From Coix lacryma-jobi var. lacryma-jobi (taxonomy: Eukaryota; Streptophyta; Magnoliopsida; Poales; Poaceae), in contig CM019823.1 of assembly GCA_009763385.1 (NCBI GenBank), positions 29,355,668 to 29,419,667 of the forward strand: a DNA stretch of 64,000 bases. The letters are read 5' to 3'. Each line of letters begins with the position of its first letter. The stretch's first letter is position 1. Positions 22,195 through 33,663 of the stretch are shown one piece after another. A model generated the notes under the pieces. The model was not told where the DNA came from. It worked only from the letters and a program-made list of their open reading frames with translations, and did not search any database. The position numbers and the translations under genes are program-made.

Positions 22195-23321
22195 CGAGAT
22201 CTGAGGCAGGCGGTAGGGATGGTAAGCAAATGAGTTGGAGGCAGCTCAGCAGTTGCCGAGTTGTGAGAGGAAAAAAAAAGTTTGGAGACTAGACGAAACG
22301 AACGGAACAGGAGGAGGGGCGGTCGGAGAAGGTGGGTTGGGTGGCCGGAAGTGGGGCCCGCACGTCGGTGAGTGTTTGGAGGGAAAGCCAAGTGCTTGCG
22401 TGACGGTGACGGGACGGAGTCACGGAGGAAGCGGAGGTGACTGCGTATTTGTTGAACGCGCACACACTCCTCGCTCACACCACACACGCACGCGTGCGTG
22501 TGCGTACACAATAAAGAGAGATTGGGAAGCTCGCCGCCTCCAGTGCGCGGGAAACGCGCAGTCCCACCGAACGCGCACGCGTGCATGTACTTGCAAAATC
22601 TGGAAAAAATCCAGATAAAAGGCTGGTACGGCATTTCACATTTGAGTATTTGACCACGTTGTCACAGAGCTGCTGGCCGGTCGTCGTCGGCTGGTAAAAA
22701 CTAAACAGAGACTGCCAAGAGCCGGAGATGTTGATCAGCGGTATGAACACGTGTCGAGAGTCGGGACAGAAAATTAACAATGACAAATCAGATGTTCTGT
22801 TTAGCGCAAATGCAAGAGATGTTGATCGAGCCGAGGTGAAGGCAACTCTACATATAGCCAAACAAACCAGCTCTGTTCGCTTGAGCTATAAATCAGCTTT
22901 AATCCGTACCAATCAGCTATAAAACAGTGTTTTTCTCTCACAAAAAATGAGTCGTACAAATCAGCAAAATTAGCTTCTTGCATAGCCGTACAGAGCTCAT
23001 GAACGATCGCTACTTGGATTTGGCTGTTCATGTGGAAAAATCTTGGACGACTACTTTCAGTTGCCTAACACAAAGAGTGCGGTAAAGAATTCGAGGGTGA
23101 AAAGAGAAAATGCTTTCAAAAATAGGTAAAGAGTGTGACAAAGAATTCGAGAGTGAAAAGAAAAAAATGCTTTCAAAAACAGGTGAAGAGATTCTAATCA
23201 AGGTATAGCCCACGTCATTCACACCTTTGTCACGGAGTGTTTTGACCTCTCTAAAACCTTTGTGATATAAGATGAGTACTACGATTTGCAAAGTTTAGTG
23301 AATGATAAGATGAGTACTACG
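22195..23321. other. Upstream region of SEC15 and intergenic sequence
   Basis: The SEC15 5' leader and promoter would lie at 22195-22600. A perfect 20-bp palindrome CACACGCACGCGTGCGTGTG is at 22483-22502. 22860-23020 resembles a piece of a hAT-type MITE (TCTGTTCGCTTGAGC). 23075-23130 and 23130-23190 repeat GTG..AAAGAATTCGAGxGTGAAAAG, a tandem duplication of about 57 bp. No gene seen. Confidence 0.45.
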
Positions 23322-23625
23322 ATTTGCAAATTTTGGTGGAGCTAGCAGCAGGACGATGAACATAAGACGCACAAGTTGAGCTAGGAAAAATTAACACAAG
23401 CAAAAGGAGATGGTGCTTTACGGTTCAGAGACATTTATGCTTTTAATAAAGCCATGTCAACAAAACAAAGGTCAAGGCTTCTTATAAACTCGGACTCGCT
23501 ATGTATCAAGCTACTCACTGCTAAATACTATCCGAATGGGAATGTTTTAAAGGCTAAGGCAAAGTCTGGCACGTGTGCTACTCTTGGCGTAGTATATTGA
23601 CTGGCATAGACCTATTGAAGAAGGG
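23322..23625 (+). pseudogene. LINE reverse-transcriptase C-terminal fragment
   Basis: Translation gives FWWS, QQDDEHKTH, EKLTQAKGDGALRFRDIYAF, NKAM, SDSLCIKLLTAKYYPNGNVL and, after a frame change, SWRSILTGIDLLKKGL. This matches the region after the RT domain in plant non-LTR elements (FWWG...GGLGFRDLxxFNxAMLAKQ...CARVLKAKYYPNGD...WRSI). Stops and a frameshift make it non-functional. It is cut off by the LTR-like sequence starting at about 23625. Confidence 0.7.
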
Positions 23626-25855
23626 ATTGAAAAGATCAAGATGTCCTAGAGAGAGGGTGAACTGGGCTAATCTAAAATTTCTTGCAATAATAAGCCCTAT
23701 AATAGCTCAACTTCACCCCTTGTGCCTAGAAGTGTGTTTTCACTAACTCTACCATTGAAAGCCTTAGGTTTGATTTGGTTAATTGATGAAACCTATTTGT
23801 CTAATCCTATTTGCTAAGCATGTGTGTAGCTAATGAGAAAGGATTAAGACCAAGCTAAGTGGTGGAGCTAGCAAGGTGGAAACCATGGAAGATGGTGATG
23901 GTCATATGCACTCAAGTAATCAAGTGCCCTACACTTGGTGAATTGGAAGAAGAAGAGAAGATATGGAGCAAAGTGACACGAAGACAAAGGTATAATCTAT
24001 AGGGCTCTTTGTTTTGGTGATCAAGACACTTAGCGAGTGTGATTATATTTAGGATAGATAGTCGTACTATGAAGAGGAGATAATTCACAGCTTATGCGAT
24101 GTTCAAGTGTCACTATGAGTTCTTTAACATATTGATGCTTTAGACCTAGTGAATGACTAACACAACCCTTGAAAATGTTTTGGAAAATGGTAACACATGT
24201 GCACAAGTGGTGAAAACTTTAGTGTTAGCGCATGGAAGCAAGGGTAGAAGTTAGAAGCGAACGGTGCTGAGAAAGGGGCATCAGACGCTAAGGCAGGCAG
24301 GCAGCACCAGACGTTGCCCCTGGTGTGTCCGATGGCAAACCCTAACTCAGTCTAATGCAACAGGTTGCATCGGACGCTGCGTTTGGATGCTGCAATTTCA
24401 CTATTCCAACATCCGATGCTTGTGATGTGGAGAGGGCTAACTGTGCTGGGAGAGCGTCCGATGTGGTCACATTGGACGCGTCCGACGTGATTTGGAGCTC
24501 TCTGGAACCTCTCTACATAGCCATCGGACGTTGGGTCTAGTGTCCGATGCAAAGGGCTCAGAGCGTCTGTTGTAAGGCGTTGTGAGCTGAATCGAGGGTA
24601 AGACATCGGTGTCGTCCGATGTCACTTTAACTGTGGCGCGAAGTGAAGGTAGTCGTTGGGATCGAGTCGGTTGAAATTCATAACAGGGGGACATGTGGTG
24701 CTCATCGGAGCATCGGACGCTGAGCAACGTTCGATGGCCCCGACCCCGGCGCGTCCGATGCTCGGGTTTTCTCTGCCCAACGGCTAGCCCGACTTGTGTG
24801 GGCTATTTAAGTGGCTTGGCCAGCTCACTTGGGTTCTCTCTTGCACATTTTGATCCTCTAGCATCCTTTTGAGCATAGCCAAGCCTTCCCACTTATCTCT
24901 AGACTTGAATTAATCATTTGCTAGTGAGATTGAGTGATCTAGTGCTAAGTTTTGAAAGAGTTCATTCTAGTGGCACTAGTTCTTCGCATCGGCAGCGAGA
25001 GTTTCTTGTTACTCTTGGCATTTGTTGGTGCCTATATGGCTTGGAGGTGATTGGGTGGAGTTGGCAAGATTGGTGATGTTCTTGGCCACCACTGACCGAG
25101 TTGTGAGGGGTTTTTTGAGCCTAATCCCCATCGAAGAGGCGAAAGGCACCCCTAGTGGATTGCTCGTGTCATTGAGCTACCTCTCTTGTGGTAGATTCTT
25201 GTGGGCTTGTGTAGCTTGGCGTGGTGCCTATTACCCATCGAATCACCAAGAGTTGGGTCGACACAATGGGGAGTAGCGTGCCGGCAAGTATGTGAACCTC
25301 GAGATAAATTGTTGTGTCTCGCGTGCTCTATTATGTGATTGGTCATCCCGGTGATTGGACTTCCCTCTTATTCTTGGTGATTGGTTCTTCATCCATCTTC
25401 TTCACCGGTGATTGACTCTACAAAGGCGATCCTAAAGGCTCGGTGATAAACTTTCTACTAGCTCATTTCATTGTTTTATTCATCGCAATCTTATTCATTG
25501 AGCTAGTTCATTGTATATCTTGTGATATTCATTTTGTTTAGATATATCTTGTGTAGATATTTTATTGTTCATCTTTGTAGTCTTGTCTATATTTTTGTGC
25601 CATTTATCTTGCTCTTTGTTGTTCATAGAGTATACCTTGTGTAGATTACTCGTTACACTTAATCCTAGAATTCATTTAGTTGTGATATACTTTTATCTCT
25701 AGTATAGCTTATATTGTTTGCGTGACATAGAGATATTAGGTAGCATTGTTGGATAGGTGGCTTGCAACACACCCTTTAGGCTAGTGCTAAAAGCTTCGCC
25801 ATTTGTGTTGCTAACAATATTGCCTGAGTGATTTTGTAGATTTTTAATTAGGCTA
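23625..25855 (+). mobile_element. SIRE/copia-like LTR fragment
   Basis: Begins TGAAAAGATCAAGATGTCCT and AGAGAGAGGGTGAAC. It holds a CG-rich motif cluster, a TATA-like GGCTATTTAAGTGG near 24801, and a downstream segment GTTGTGAGGGGTTTTTTGAG, CCTAATCCCCATCGAAGAGG typical of these LTRs. It ends TTTTTAATTAGGCTATT where a second LTR-like unit (TTGAAAGGTCCTAG) interrupts it. No protein-coding domain. Confidence 0.55.
24280..24770. repeat. Cluster of CATCGGACG / CGTCCGATG motifs
   Basis: About a dozen copies or near copies of CATCGGACG and its reverse complement CGTCCGATG in 490 bp, in both orientations, ending about 40 bp before the LTR TATA-like box. Confidence 0.7.
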
Positions 25856-27542
25856 TTGAAAGGTCCTAGTTTGGTTTTGGTGATTGATGACAACACTTGT
25901 GGACTAACCATTCTATTCAAGTGTGTGAAGGAAAATAGGTTGAGTTCACAAGACCAGTAGATGATGTTATTGAAATGATTGTTTAAAGTTTGTTGGGATA
26001 TTCATCTTAAGCATAACAAGCAAGTGAAGACCTTGGCAGGACTTGGATAGAAGGACCGTGTGCTCAAGCGATGGTGAAGGACAAGCTAGTGGGCTTGATG
26101 CCGAGGGACCGACGCGGAGGTGAAAGGGCAAGCTAGTGGCTTGGCACCGATGGACCTATGGTGAAGGCCAAGCTAGTGGGCTTGGCGCCGAAGGACCGAG
26201 ACAACAGTGAATAGCAAGTGAAGCTAAAGTAAGAAGCTTGAAGTCTATGTGATGGTTGAGTGACCAACATCATCTTTGATGGACCAAGTCGAAGATTCAT
26301 TGGTTATATCTAATGGCTGGTGAAGTTGTCCATGAATGATTCCTTGCGGGTATCGAAAAAAATACCGGCGGACTATCCACCACCATAGCGGCGGACTGTC
26401 CGCCGTTGACCTGAGACAGCACCAACAGCGCGAGCAGCAACTCTGCTTCCCATGAACAATTAGCCGGCGGACTGTCCGCCACCAGGGCGCGGATTGTCCG
26501 CCACCAGGGCGCGACTGTCCGCTGTTACTCTCACCAGCCCACCACAGATCATATTCAATCTGTTTGGTTTTCAGGTTTTGGTCGGCGGACTGTCCGCCAC
26601 CAGGGGCGCGGACTGTCCGCCACCAGCCTGAAAACACCTTCCTCAAGCTCCCTTTCTCCTTTGCTTTGCCCCCATCAACCCATACACTATGGATATGACC
26701 AAAGCAATATAAAGCCAGCTCACAAGCGCTAAGAAAACCTTTTCTTAAAACAAGCCAACTCCAAACCAACGATCTCTAAAAGAGCATCGTTTCCTTAGAC
26801 ATTAGTTAGCTTTTTCACAAGGTTTTTTACTAACCGCCACTCATCACAAAGCGATCCAAAACGATAGAGCTCACAAGTGACACTAGACAACTGTAATGCA
26901 AATGCGTTTACCCCTCTTATAGTACGGTTATCTATCTTAAATCTGGCTATTTAACTTCTCCACACACCTAATAGCCGGTAAAAGAAACACCCTATTGTCC
27001 ATACCTTTGCCTTGCTTAACCATGATTTTCTTTGATACCCGCAAGGAATCATTCATGGACAACTTCACCAAGCCATTAGATATAACCAATGAATCTTCGA
27101 CTTGGTCCATCAAAGATGATGTTGGTCACTCAACCATCACATAGACTTCAAGCTTCTTACTTTAGCTTCACTTGCTATTCACCGTTGTCTCGGTCCTTCG
27201 GCGCCAAGCCCACTACCTTGCCCTTCACCATAGGTCCATCGGCGGCAAGCCCACTAGCTTGCCCTTCACCTCCGAATCGGTCCCTCGGCATCAAGCCCAC
27301 TAGCTTGTCCTTCACCATCGCTTGAGCACACGGTCCTTCTAGCCAAGTCCTGCCAAAGTGTTCACTTGCTTGTTATGCTTAAGATTAATATCCCAACAAA
27401 CTTTAAACAATCATTTCAATAACATCATCCACTGGTCTTGTGGACTCAACCTATTTTCCTTCACAACTTGAATAGAATGGTTAGTCCACAAGTATTGTCA
27501 TCAATCACCAAAACCAAACTAGGACCTTTCAATCTCCCCCTT
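25856..27542. repeat. Large inverted repeat (~510-bp arms, ~660-bp spacer)
   Basis: The left arm (25856-26363) begins TTGAAAGGTCCTAGTTTGG. The right arm (27024-27542) is its reverse complement, ending CCAAACTAGGACCTTTCAA, with ~95 percent identity by eye over the whole arm. Both arms have the look of SIRE-like LTR starts in head-to-head orientation. The spacer holds a GGCGGACTGTCCGCC cluster and non-coding sequence. ORFs in the arms are spurious. Confidence 0.85.
26366..26640. repeat. GGCGGACTGTCCGCC palindrome cluster
   Basis: Seven or more copies or near copies of the 15-bp interrupted palindrome GGCGGACTGTCCGCC, often followed by ACCAGGG. The core CGGACNGTCCG is itself self-complementary. 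Confidence 0.8.
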
Positions 27543-28235
27543 TTTGGTAATTGATCAACCATCACAAAGATATGAAATGAATTTAATTTGTGAACTTGAG
27601 ATGTTTGCCCATGCATTTAGATCATGAAAAAGAGATGGACAAGCATTTCAAATTCGATTTTGATAGTACTAGCTCCCCCTGCATATGTGATATATGAGTT
27701 TGGTACAATTGTTCACATATGCATAGATAGAAATTGTGGGTGAGCTACTACATCAAATGATGCTAAAGTATATAGAATGACCTTTGAAGCGTGATACCGT
27801 CGGAGTTTGCGAATATAAACCTCTTTAGCACCATTTCATATGAATATGCACATTATGAGCTTGCTCCCCCTATTTGTATGCTGGACATTCTGTTCAGCGA
27901 GGCAAAAGTCAACGGCGGACAGTCCGCGCCCATGGTTGCGGATAGTCCGCCGGTCAAAATTCAAACCTAACGGCTAGTTGCTGACAACGGCGGACAGTCC
28001 GGGACTTGTACCGCGGACAGTCCGGGAATCGCGTTTCAGCACATAACGGTTGGATTTTGAGGGGACCTCTATATATAGTGGGTTGCCCGGTTTGTGGGGG
28101 TCCTTTTTGGCATTCCAACAACATATCCTTTGGGAGAGAACACCTCTAGCACCTCATCTCATATCCCTTGCTTGAGAGCAACATTTGGGGTCCACTAGTG
28201 CGAATCTTTGCGTGAGAGATTACTTGTGCTATCTA
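27543..28235 (+). mobile_element. SIRE/copia-like terminal region and LTR 5' part
   Basis: Starts TCTCCCCCTTTTTGGTAATT and carries the AGCTCCCCCT words common near SIRE-type LTRs. 27905-28030 has four GCGGACAGTCCG motifs. A TATA box (TATATATA, 28070-28077) follows about 45 bp downstream. The LTR reading continues after 36161 and again after 47148, because two other elements split it. Confidence 0.6.
28070..28077 (+). promoter_or_regulatory. TATA box of the SIRE-like LTR
   Basis: CTCTATATATAGTGGG, placed just after the GCGGACAGTCCG motif cluster, as expected for a U3 promoter. Confidence 0.55.
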
Positions 28236-29607
28236 TGCTAACCACGTGGTAATAATAGAGCGGAGCCTGCGGTGGCATCAACTATTTGGTCTATCCTTGG
28301 TAATCCGAAAGGATCCTTTGGGCAGTGCTTGTTGAGGTCTGTGTAGTCGACAAACATGCGCCACTCGGCAGAGTTCTTTCTCTTTACTAGTACTGGATTG
28401 GCTAACCACTCGGGGTGGAGAATTTCTCTAATAAACCCCGCCGTGCGTAGTTTAGCTATCTCCTTCTTGATTGCCTCTTTCTTCTCTGGAGAAATCGTCG
28501 TAGTCTTTGCTTGACGGGTCTGGAGCCCTCTTTTAGTTCCAATTTGTGCTCAGCCAAGCTCCTAGGAACTCCTGGCATATCAGCCGGTTTGCAAGCAAAT
28601 ATGTCTTTATTTGCTCTGAGGAACTTGGTGAGCGCGAGTTCCTATTCTTCAGATAGGTGAGCACTGATAACCGCTGTCTTTGAAGGATCACCGGTTTCCA
28701 GGTCAATGGTTTTTGTAGAGATTTCTGCTGATGGTTGGATAGTACCCGCCTTCCTAGTTGGGATTTCTACATCTCCAGGCTTGGTGTTATGTACCATCTG
28801 AGCAAGTTCTTATACTTCTAGGGCGAGTTGAGCTTTTTTGGCGATTTGGACAGCCTCTGTGTCGCAGTCGAATGATCGCTTCAAGTCACCCCTGAAGGTT
28901 AGAATGTCTTTTAGGACCCGACATCTTCAACAGAAGGTACGGGTAGTGAGGTACTGCCATAAACTTGGCGATGGCTGGTCGTCCAAATATGGCATGGTAC
29001 GATGACTCGAAATTGGCTACCTCAAAACTGATGTACTCAGTCCAGTAATTGGTCTGAGTTCCAAAAGTGACGGGTAATATGATTCTTCCGAGTGGTACAA
29101 CCGCCTTTTCGGGTACAATGCCGTAGAAGGGGGCGTTTGATGGTGTGAGCTGAGTTGCGAGGTCCAGGTTCATCTTGCGTAAAGTGCTGGCAAAGATGAC
29201 GTTGAGTCCTGCTCCTCCGTGGAGAGTACTCTTCCCAATTTGAACCCGGCGACCGTAGATCCAGGACTAGCAGGTAATGCCCTGCATTGGAGACATTGGT
29301 CCTTTGGTCTGCTTGAGAGAAATTGATCGGGTACTCGGACCAATCCAGGTATCTGGGGTAGTCGGCTCTATAGACATGATCTCCCGTAAGGAAAGTTTCT
29401 GGAGACGTTTGTTGTCGCTGGTAGTTACTCCTCCAAATGACATTGATGGTCCCTTTGGGGTGCTGGAAACCGCCAGCGTCCTGCTGAGGATCTTCAGCTA
29501 CTTTCTTCCCCTGTCTTTCTTTCTTGTTTCTATTGAAGTCAGAGTTCAGCCTCGCTCCTTGAGCTGTCGACAGTGCCTAGCCTGATGTCCTCCTTTCGGA
29601 TGAAGGG
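28236..29607 (-). pseudogene. Tat-type Gypsy protease and N-terminal reverse transcriptase
   Basis: From right to left the minus strand reads LNVIFASTLRKMNLDLATQL, then PEKAVVPLGRIILPVTFGT, SFEVANFESSYHAIFGRPAI and YPYLLLKM, the retropepsin-like region of Tat and related Gypsy elements. Further on come a linker (EELALTKFLRANKDIF), the RT N-terminus (KKEIAKLRTAGFI, HPEWLANPVLVKRKN) and VDYTDLNKHCPKDPFGLPRI. The frame is broken in several places and the sequence stops before the RT catalytic YxDD. Confidence 0.75.
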
Positions 29608-32600
29608 TGTAACACCTCTTTGTTTAACTGTAATTAACCTGACATGTCATCATCATTAGTCATTAATCATCCTTGCCTTGCATTTATGTTTGCTTAGTAC
29701 TTATGTAGCAATCTCTTTTCAAAAACCCTAAAAGCCCAAATCTTCCTATAAGGGCAAAAATGGTAATTTCACCTCTGTGCCTAGCTTTGTGTGATTCTTG
29801 TTCAGTTGGATGTCTTGAAGTTTTGTTGTGTTGGCCAAAGTTCAAACATCAAAATCAGATTTCAAACCCCTTTGCAAACCCTGATTTCCAAACCCTGGAT
29901 TTTATCCCTCTTTTTTTAATTCAAAATTATTCAAAATTTGAGGTTGGTCCAAAAAGCAAAGTTGTAGATCTGGCCAAGAGAAAACAACTTTGGTATTTAC
30001 AAATTTTCAAGTTTCTGTACAAAGTTTGAAGTAAATCCAAATTCATTCAAATTCCAGTTCTTGTCCCCTTTTCAGTTTTCAAAATTTATTTAAAAACTAT
30101 TGAGTTTCAGAAAAGGGTATATTAGCAAAGTTGTAGGTTTTGAAAAAGGAACAACTTTCATATTTGCAGATTTCCAACTTTCAATGTAAATCAAAAGTAA
30201 TTTTGAATTTATTCAATCCTAAAAGTGTCCCCTTTTATGATTTCGTATTTAATTCAGAAACTGTTTGGAATTTGAAAATATTCTTTTTGACAAAGTTGTA
30301 GATCTCTTTTTTCTGAACAACTTTGGTGTTTTGAGTTTTTTGCTGCTCAGTTCAAGTTTTGGGAGTAATTTGCAAAATACAGAAAGTCAAACCCTAGACC
30401 TAGCCCTGTTCATCCCCTACCTCTAGCCGGCACAGAGCAGGAGGGGCCCCGGCATGGCCGCGCGCCACGCGCGCCTGGCAGCCGCACGCCCGCCCCCGAC
30501 TTGTCGCCTGCGCCCGCGCCATGCCGCACCCGCACGCGCAAAGCGCTGACCTCCGCCCCGTCCCCCACTCTCCAGCACGACGCCGCCGCGTGGCCGTCGC
30601 CGGCGAACGCACACCCGGCCCCTGCGGCAACGCCGTCCTCCCCCGGCTTGCAATCGAGTGCGCACGCTTTGGTCGAACTCATCCACACCATCCCGTGCTC
30701 TCTTACCGTCCCCGACCGTGCCTATAAAAGGGACCGCCGGAGCCCGAGCTCCTCACTCGACCCCGCCACCGTGGCCAGCCCACTCCGAAGCTCCCGCCGC
30801 TCAACCAACTAGCCCAGCAGCTCCGCCTTGAGCCCGTGCAGCTTCCCCACCCCTCAATTTGGTCTCTACCGCCTCCATCGCCCGGCGTAACCCCATCTTC
30901 CCAAACTCCGACGAACACCGGTGAACTCGGGTTCGGAAATACTTCCTCTCCGGCCATGATCATCCCTCCCCGACCCTGTTTCATCTTCATCTTCCTTACT
31001 CCCTTGCGACTCTAACCAGGCCCTTGCGGTCTCGTGTATGCGCAGGATCGCCGGAGCGCCGAGCGCCGCCGTGGACGCCCGTCGAGCTCCCTCCTTCGAC
31101 CCTTGTTCCGTCCCGCCGAAGCCTGCCTCCGACCGTGGTAAGCACTCGAAGCCCCCCCGGTCTCTGCTTCCCCTCCGCTTCGCCCGAGCCTAGCCTCGAG
31201 CAGACACGTACCCTCACCATCTTCGCCGAGCCTAGCCTCGAGCGGACACACAGACCCTCCTCCGCTTCGCCCGAGCCTACCGGCTAGGCCTCGGCGAACA
31301 CATGCTCTTCGCTTCGCCCGAGCCTCCCGGCCAGGCCTCGGACGAAACGCTTGTTTCCGTCTCGCCCGAGCCTACCAGCCAAGTCTCGGACGGCCGAGTG
31401 TTTCCGCTTCGCCCGAGCCCTGCAGTCCGCCGCGCGATTCGCCCGAACCCCCGCGCGATTCGCCGAGCCCTGCATAGAAGGAGCACAGTGCTCTTTTCTT
31501 TTTCTCAAAGATGTGAATAGTGTTCTGTTTCTCTCTTTTTTGTGTGAATTAAGCTGTTGTTCCTTAAATACTGAGAAAATTTTGGTATGCTCCTTGCACT
31601 GTGTAGTATTTTATAAAAAATGAAACTTGACTTTTCTGCAAATTTGAAAATGTAAAATCCCTCTTTTAATTAATAAATGGATGTTTTTGGATTTTTAGAA
31701 AATTATTTATAACTCCAAAAATCATGAGATTTTTTGTGTGAGCTTCCTATGCCATGATTAGTCTCTGGTGAAATTTTGAAGTCTTTTGGAACAAGTTGAT
31801 TTTTGAGCTTTTATTTTCTTAATTGTTAAATAGTGTCTTCTGTTAATTAATGTCTGATTTTATTTGAGCACCTTAATGACCTCCAAAAATTATGAAATTT
31901 GTTTTGCCATCTATCTACACCATAATGAACTTATGTGATTAATTTGGTAATTTTTGGAGCAACTTCATAAAATGACCTTTTTAAATATTAAGGAAAATAG
32001 AAAAAATGATTAGGGTTCATGTTGTATGCCCTGTTTTGCATTGTTCATGCTAGCATACTCATGTGCATGCATCATTGCATTCGTATAGTCACCGAAGAAG
32101 GAGTCAAGATCGAGGCAGCCGCCGACGAACCTGTCCCTGAGGCTACCCCGAGCTCTGACAACTGCCCTGCCGCCCTCGAGCCTGCCCTCTTTGCTCTTCA
32201 AGGCAAGCCCCGGTGCATTTAACTCTTTCCTTGAATTATAAAATGTTTTCCTTAAATGCTTTTGAGTTAAACTACTGCATTAGGTTTATAGGAGTTGTGT
32301 GCTATCCTAATTGATGCACTATCCACCTTGACCACTGATACACCCGATACCTGCTTTTCAAAGTATTTGAAAAATGCTTAGCAATGCTTATTGAACTAGA
32401 CTTTGCAATAAAATGTCATTTTCAAAAGTGTGATCACTGAAAGAATCTTTATGGAATTTGGCTCTACTTCCGTTCGATGACTGCTTGCCTAGCTAGCATG
32501 TGGTCATTGTCGAGAAGAGGTTGTCCGCGCGTACGGTGCCGTCATGTTTAGTCCGGGACTCAACAGTTGACACCGACCGGGACAGGGTTGAAAAACTGAC

Positions 32601-33663
32601 AGGACTATTACGCTTGGGTGAGTATAACCAAGGTGTAGTTCTGGCTGGAAAATTAGGGACCATCCGTATGGGGGCCTGCTGGTCAAGACTTGTAACTATT
32701 CACATACTTCGAAAAGCTCTGGCTCCGAGGAATCCTTAATTGGACCGACAACCGCGCACTGGGAGTGGAGAGATGGCGGAAGTAGCATGTACCCACGTGG
32801 TCGTCGTACCTGAAAGGAGTGGTGTACTGTACTTCCGGGTGGCGTAGGACCGGGCCCAATCTTGGAGGAATCGTGGTAGACGAGTTGGCATATGCAAGCT
32901 TGGGTGCTACATATGCAGTGGGATAGGGGCCTCAGCTAGTATTATTTATCCGGATTAACGTTGCTCCTCGGTTATGAGACTTGGTCACTGACTGTCAACG
33001 GAGAGTGGTCTCAACTAGGAATGTTTTGAAATGTAAATGAATCATGAACGATGAAGAATTGAGGAATACTGAATCTTTCAAAAATAAAATAAGGTTTACA
33101 AAAATGTTTTTCTGCAAAATACTTGATCTTGCTTAATTACCTTGACTACCCTAAGCCTCTCCATTCCTGAGTCTTCTCCCTTTTTCTTTAGTCGGGTAAG
33201 TCTTGTTGAGTACCCCAGTACTCAGGGTTTGTTACCCATGCTGCAGGTATGACAGAGTCCCCGATGTGTCTTGCACCCTGCTGCGTGACCATCGTCCAGG
33301 AAGAGGCCGATGAGGCCGAAGAATAGTTGTACACCCGCGGGCTGGGTGATTATAAGTATCTTTGCTGTTCTTCACTATGTTGCCTATGTCTATTTCTAAT
33401 ATCAGAACTTGGTTGTATAACTGCACCTTAATTTCTATTTGGAACCCTGTTTTGTAAAACTACTGTTATTTAAGTCTTCCGCTCATTATTCCGATGTTAT
33501 TTGTAAAAGTATGCAATGCTGTAACCGAATTGTGAGTTGATCCTGCGGACATTGGGCACTGATGTAGCCCGTGGCGAACAGGTCTTAATCACATTGAACA
33601 TGGGTTCGGCTGTCAGAGGTTACAGGGACACGTGGGCCATGGGATTAGGGTCGTTCCGTCACA
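29608..33663 (+). mobile_element. Solo LTR (4056 bp), Tekay-like family
   Basis: Begins TGTAACACC and ends CGTCACA, flanked by the 5-bp target duplication AAGGG (29603-29607 and 33664-33668). It has a TATA box (TATAAAA, 30723-30729) and CGCCCGAGCCT repeats at 31170-31470. The ends CTCAAGGCAAGCCCCGG (about 32196) and TACCCCAGTACTCAGGGTTT (about 33211) match the layout of the 4.6 kb LTRs at 48069 and 59243, so it belongs to a related family. No internal region remains: a product of LTR-LTR recombination. Confidence 0.88.

Noticed and set aside
26245..26769. 174-residue minus-strand ORF
   Set aside because: Lies in the inverted repeat and palindrome cluster; no domain and composition follows the repeats.
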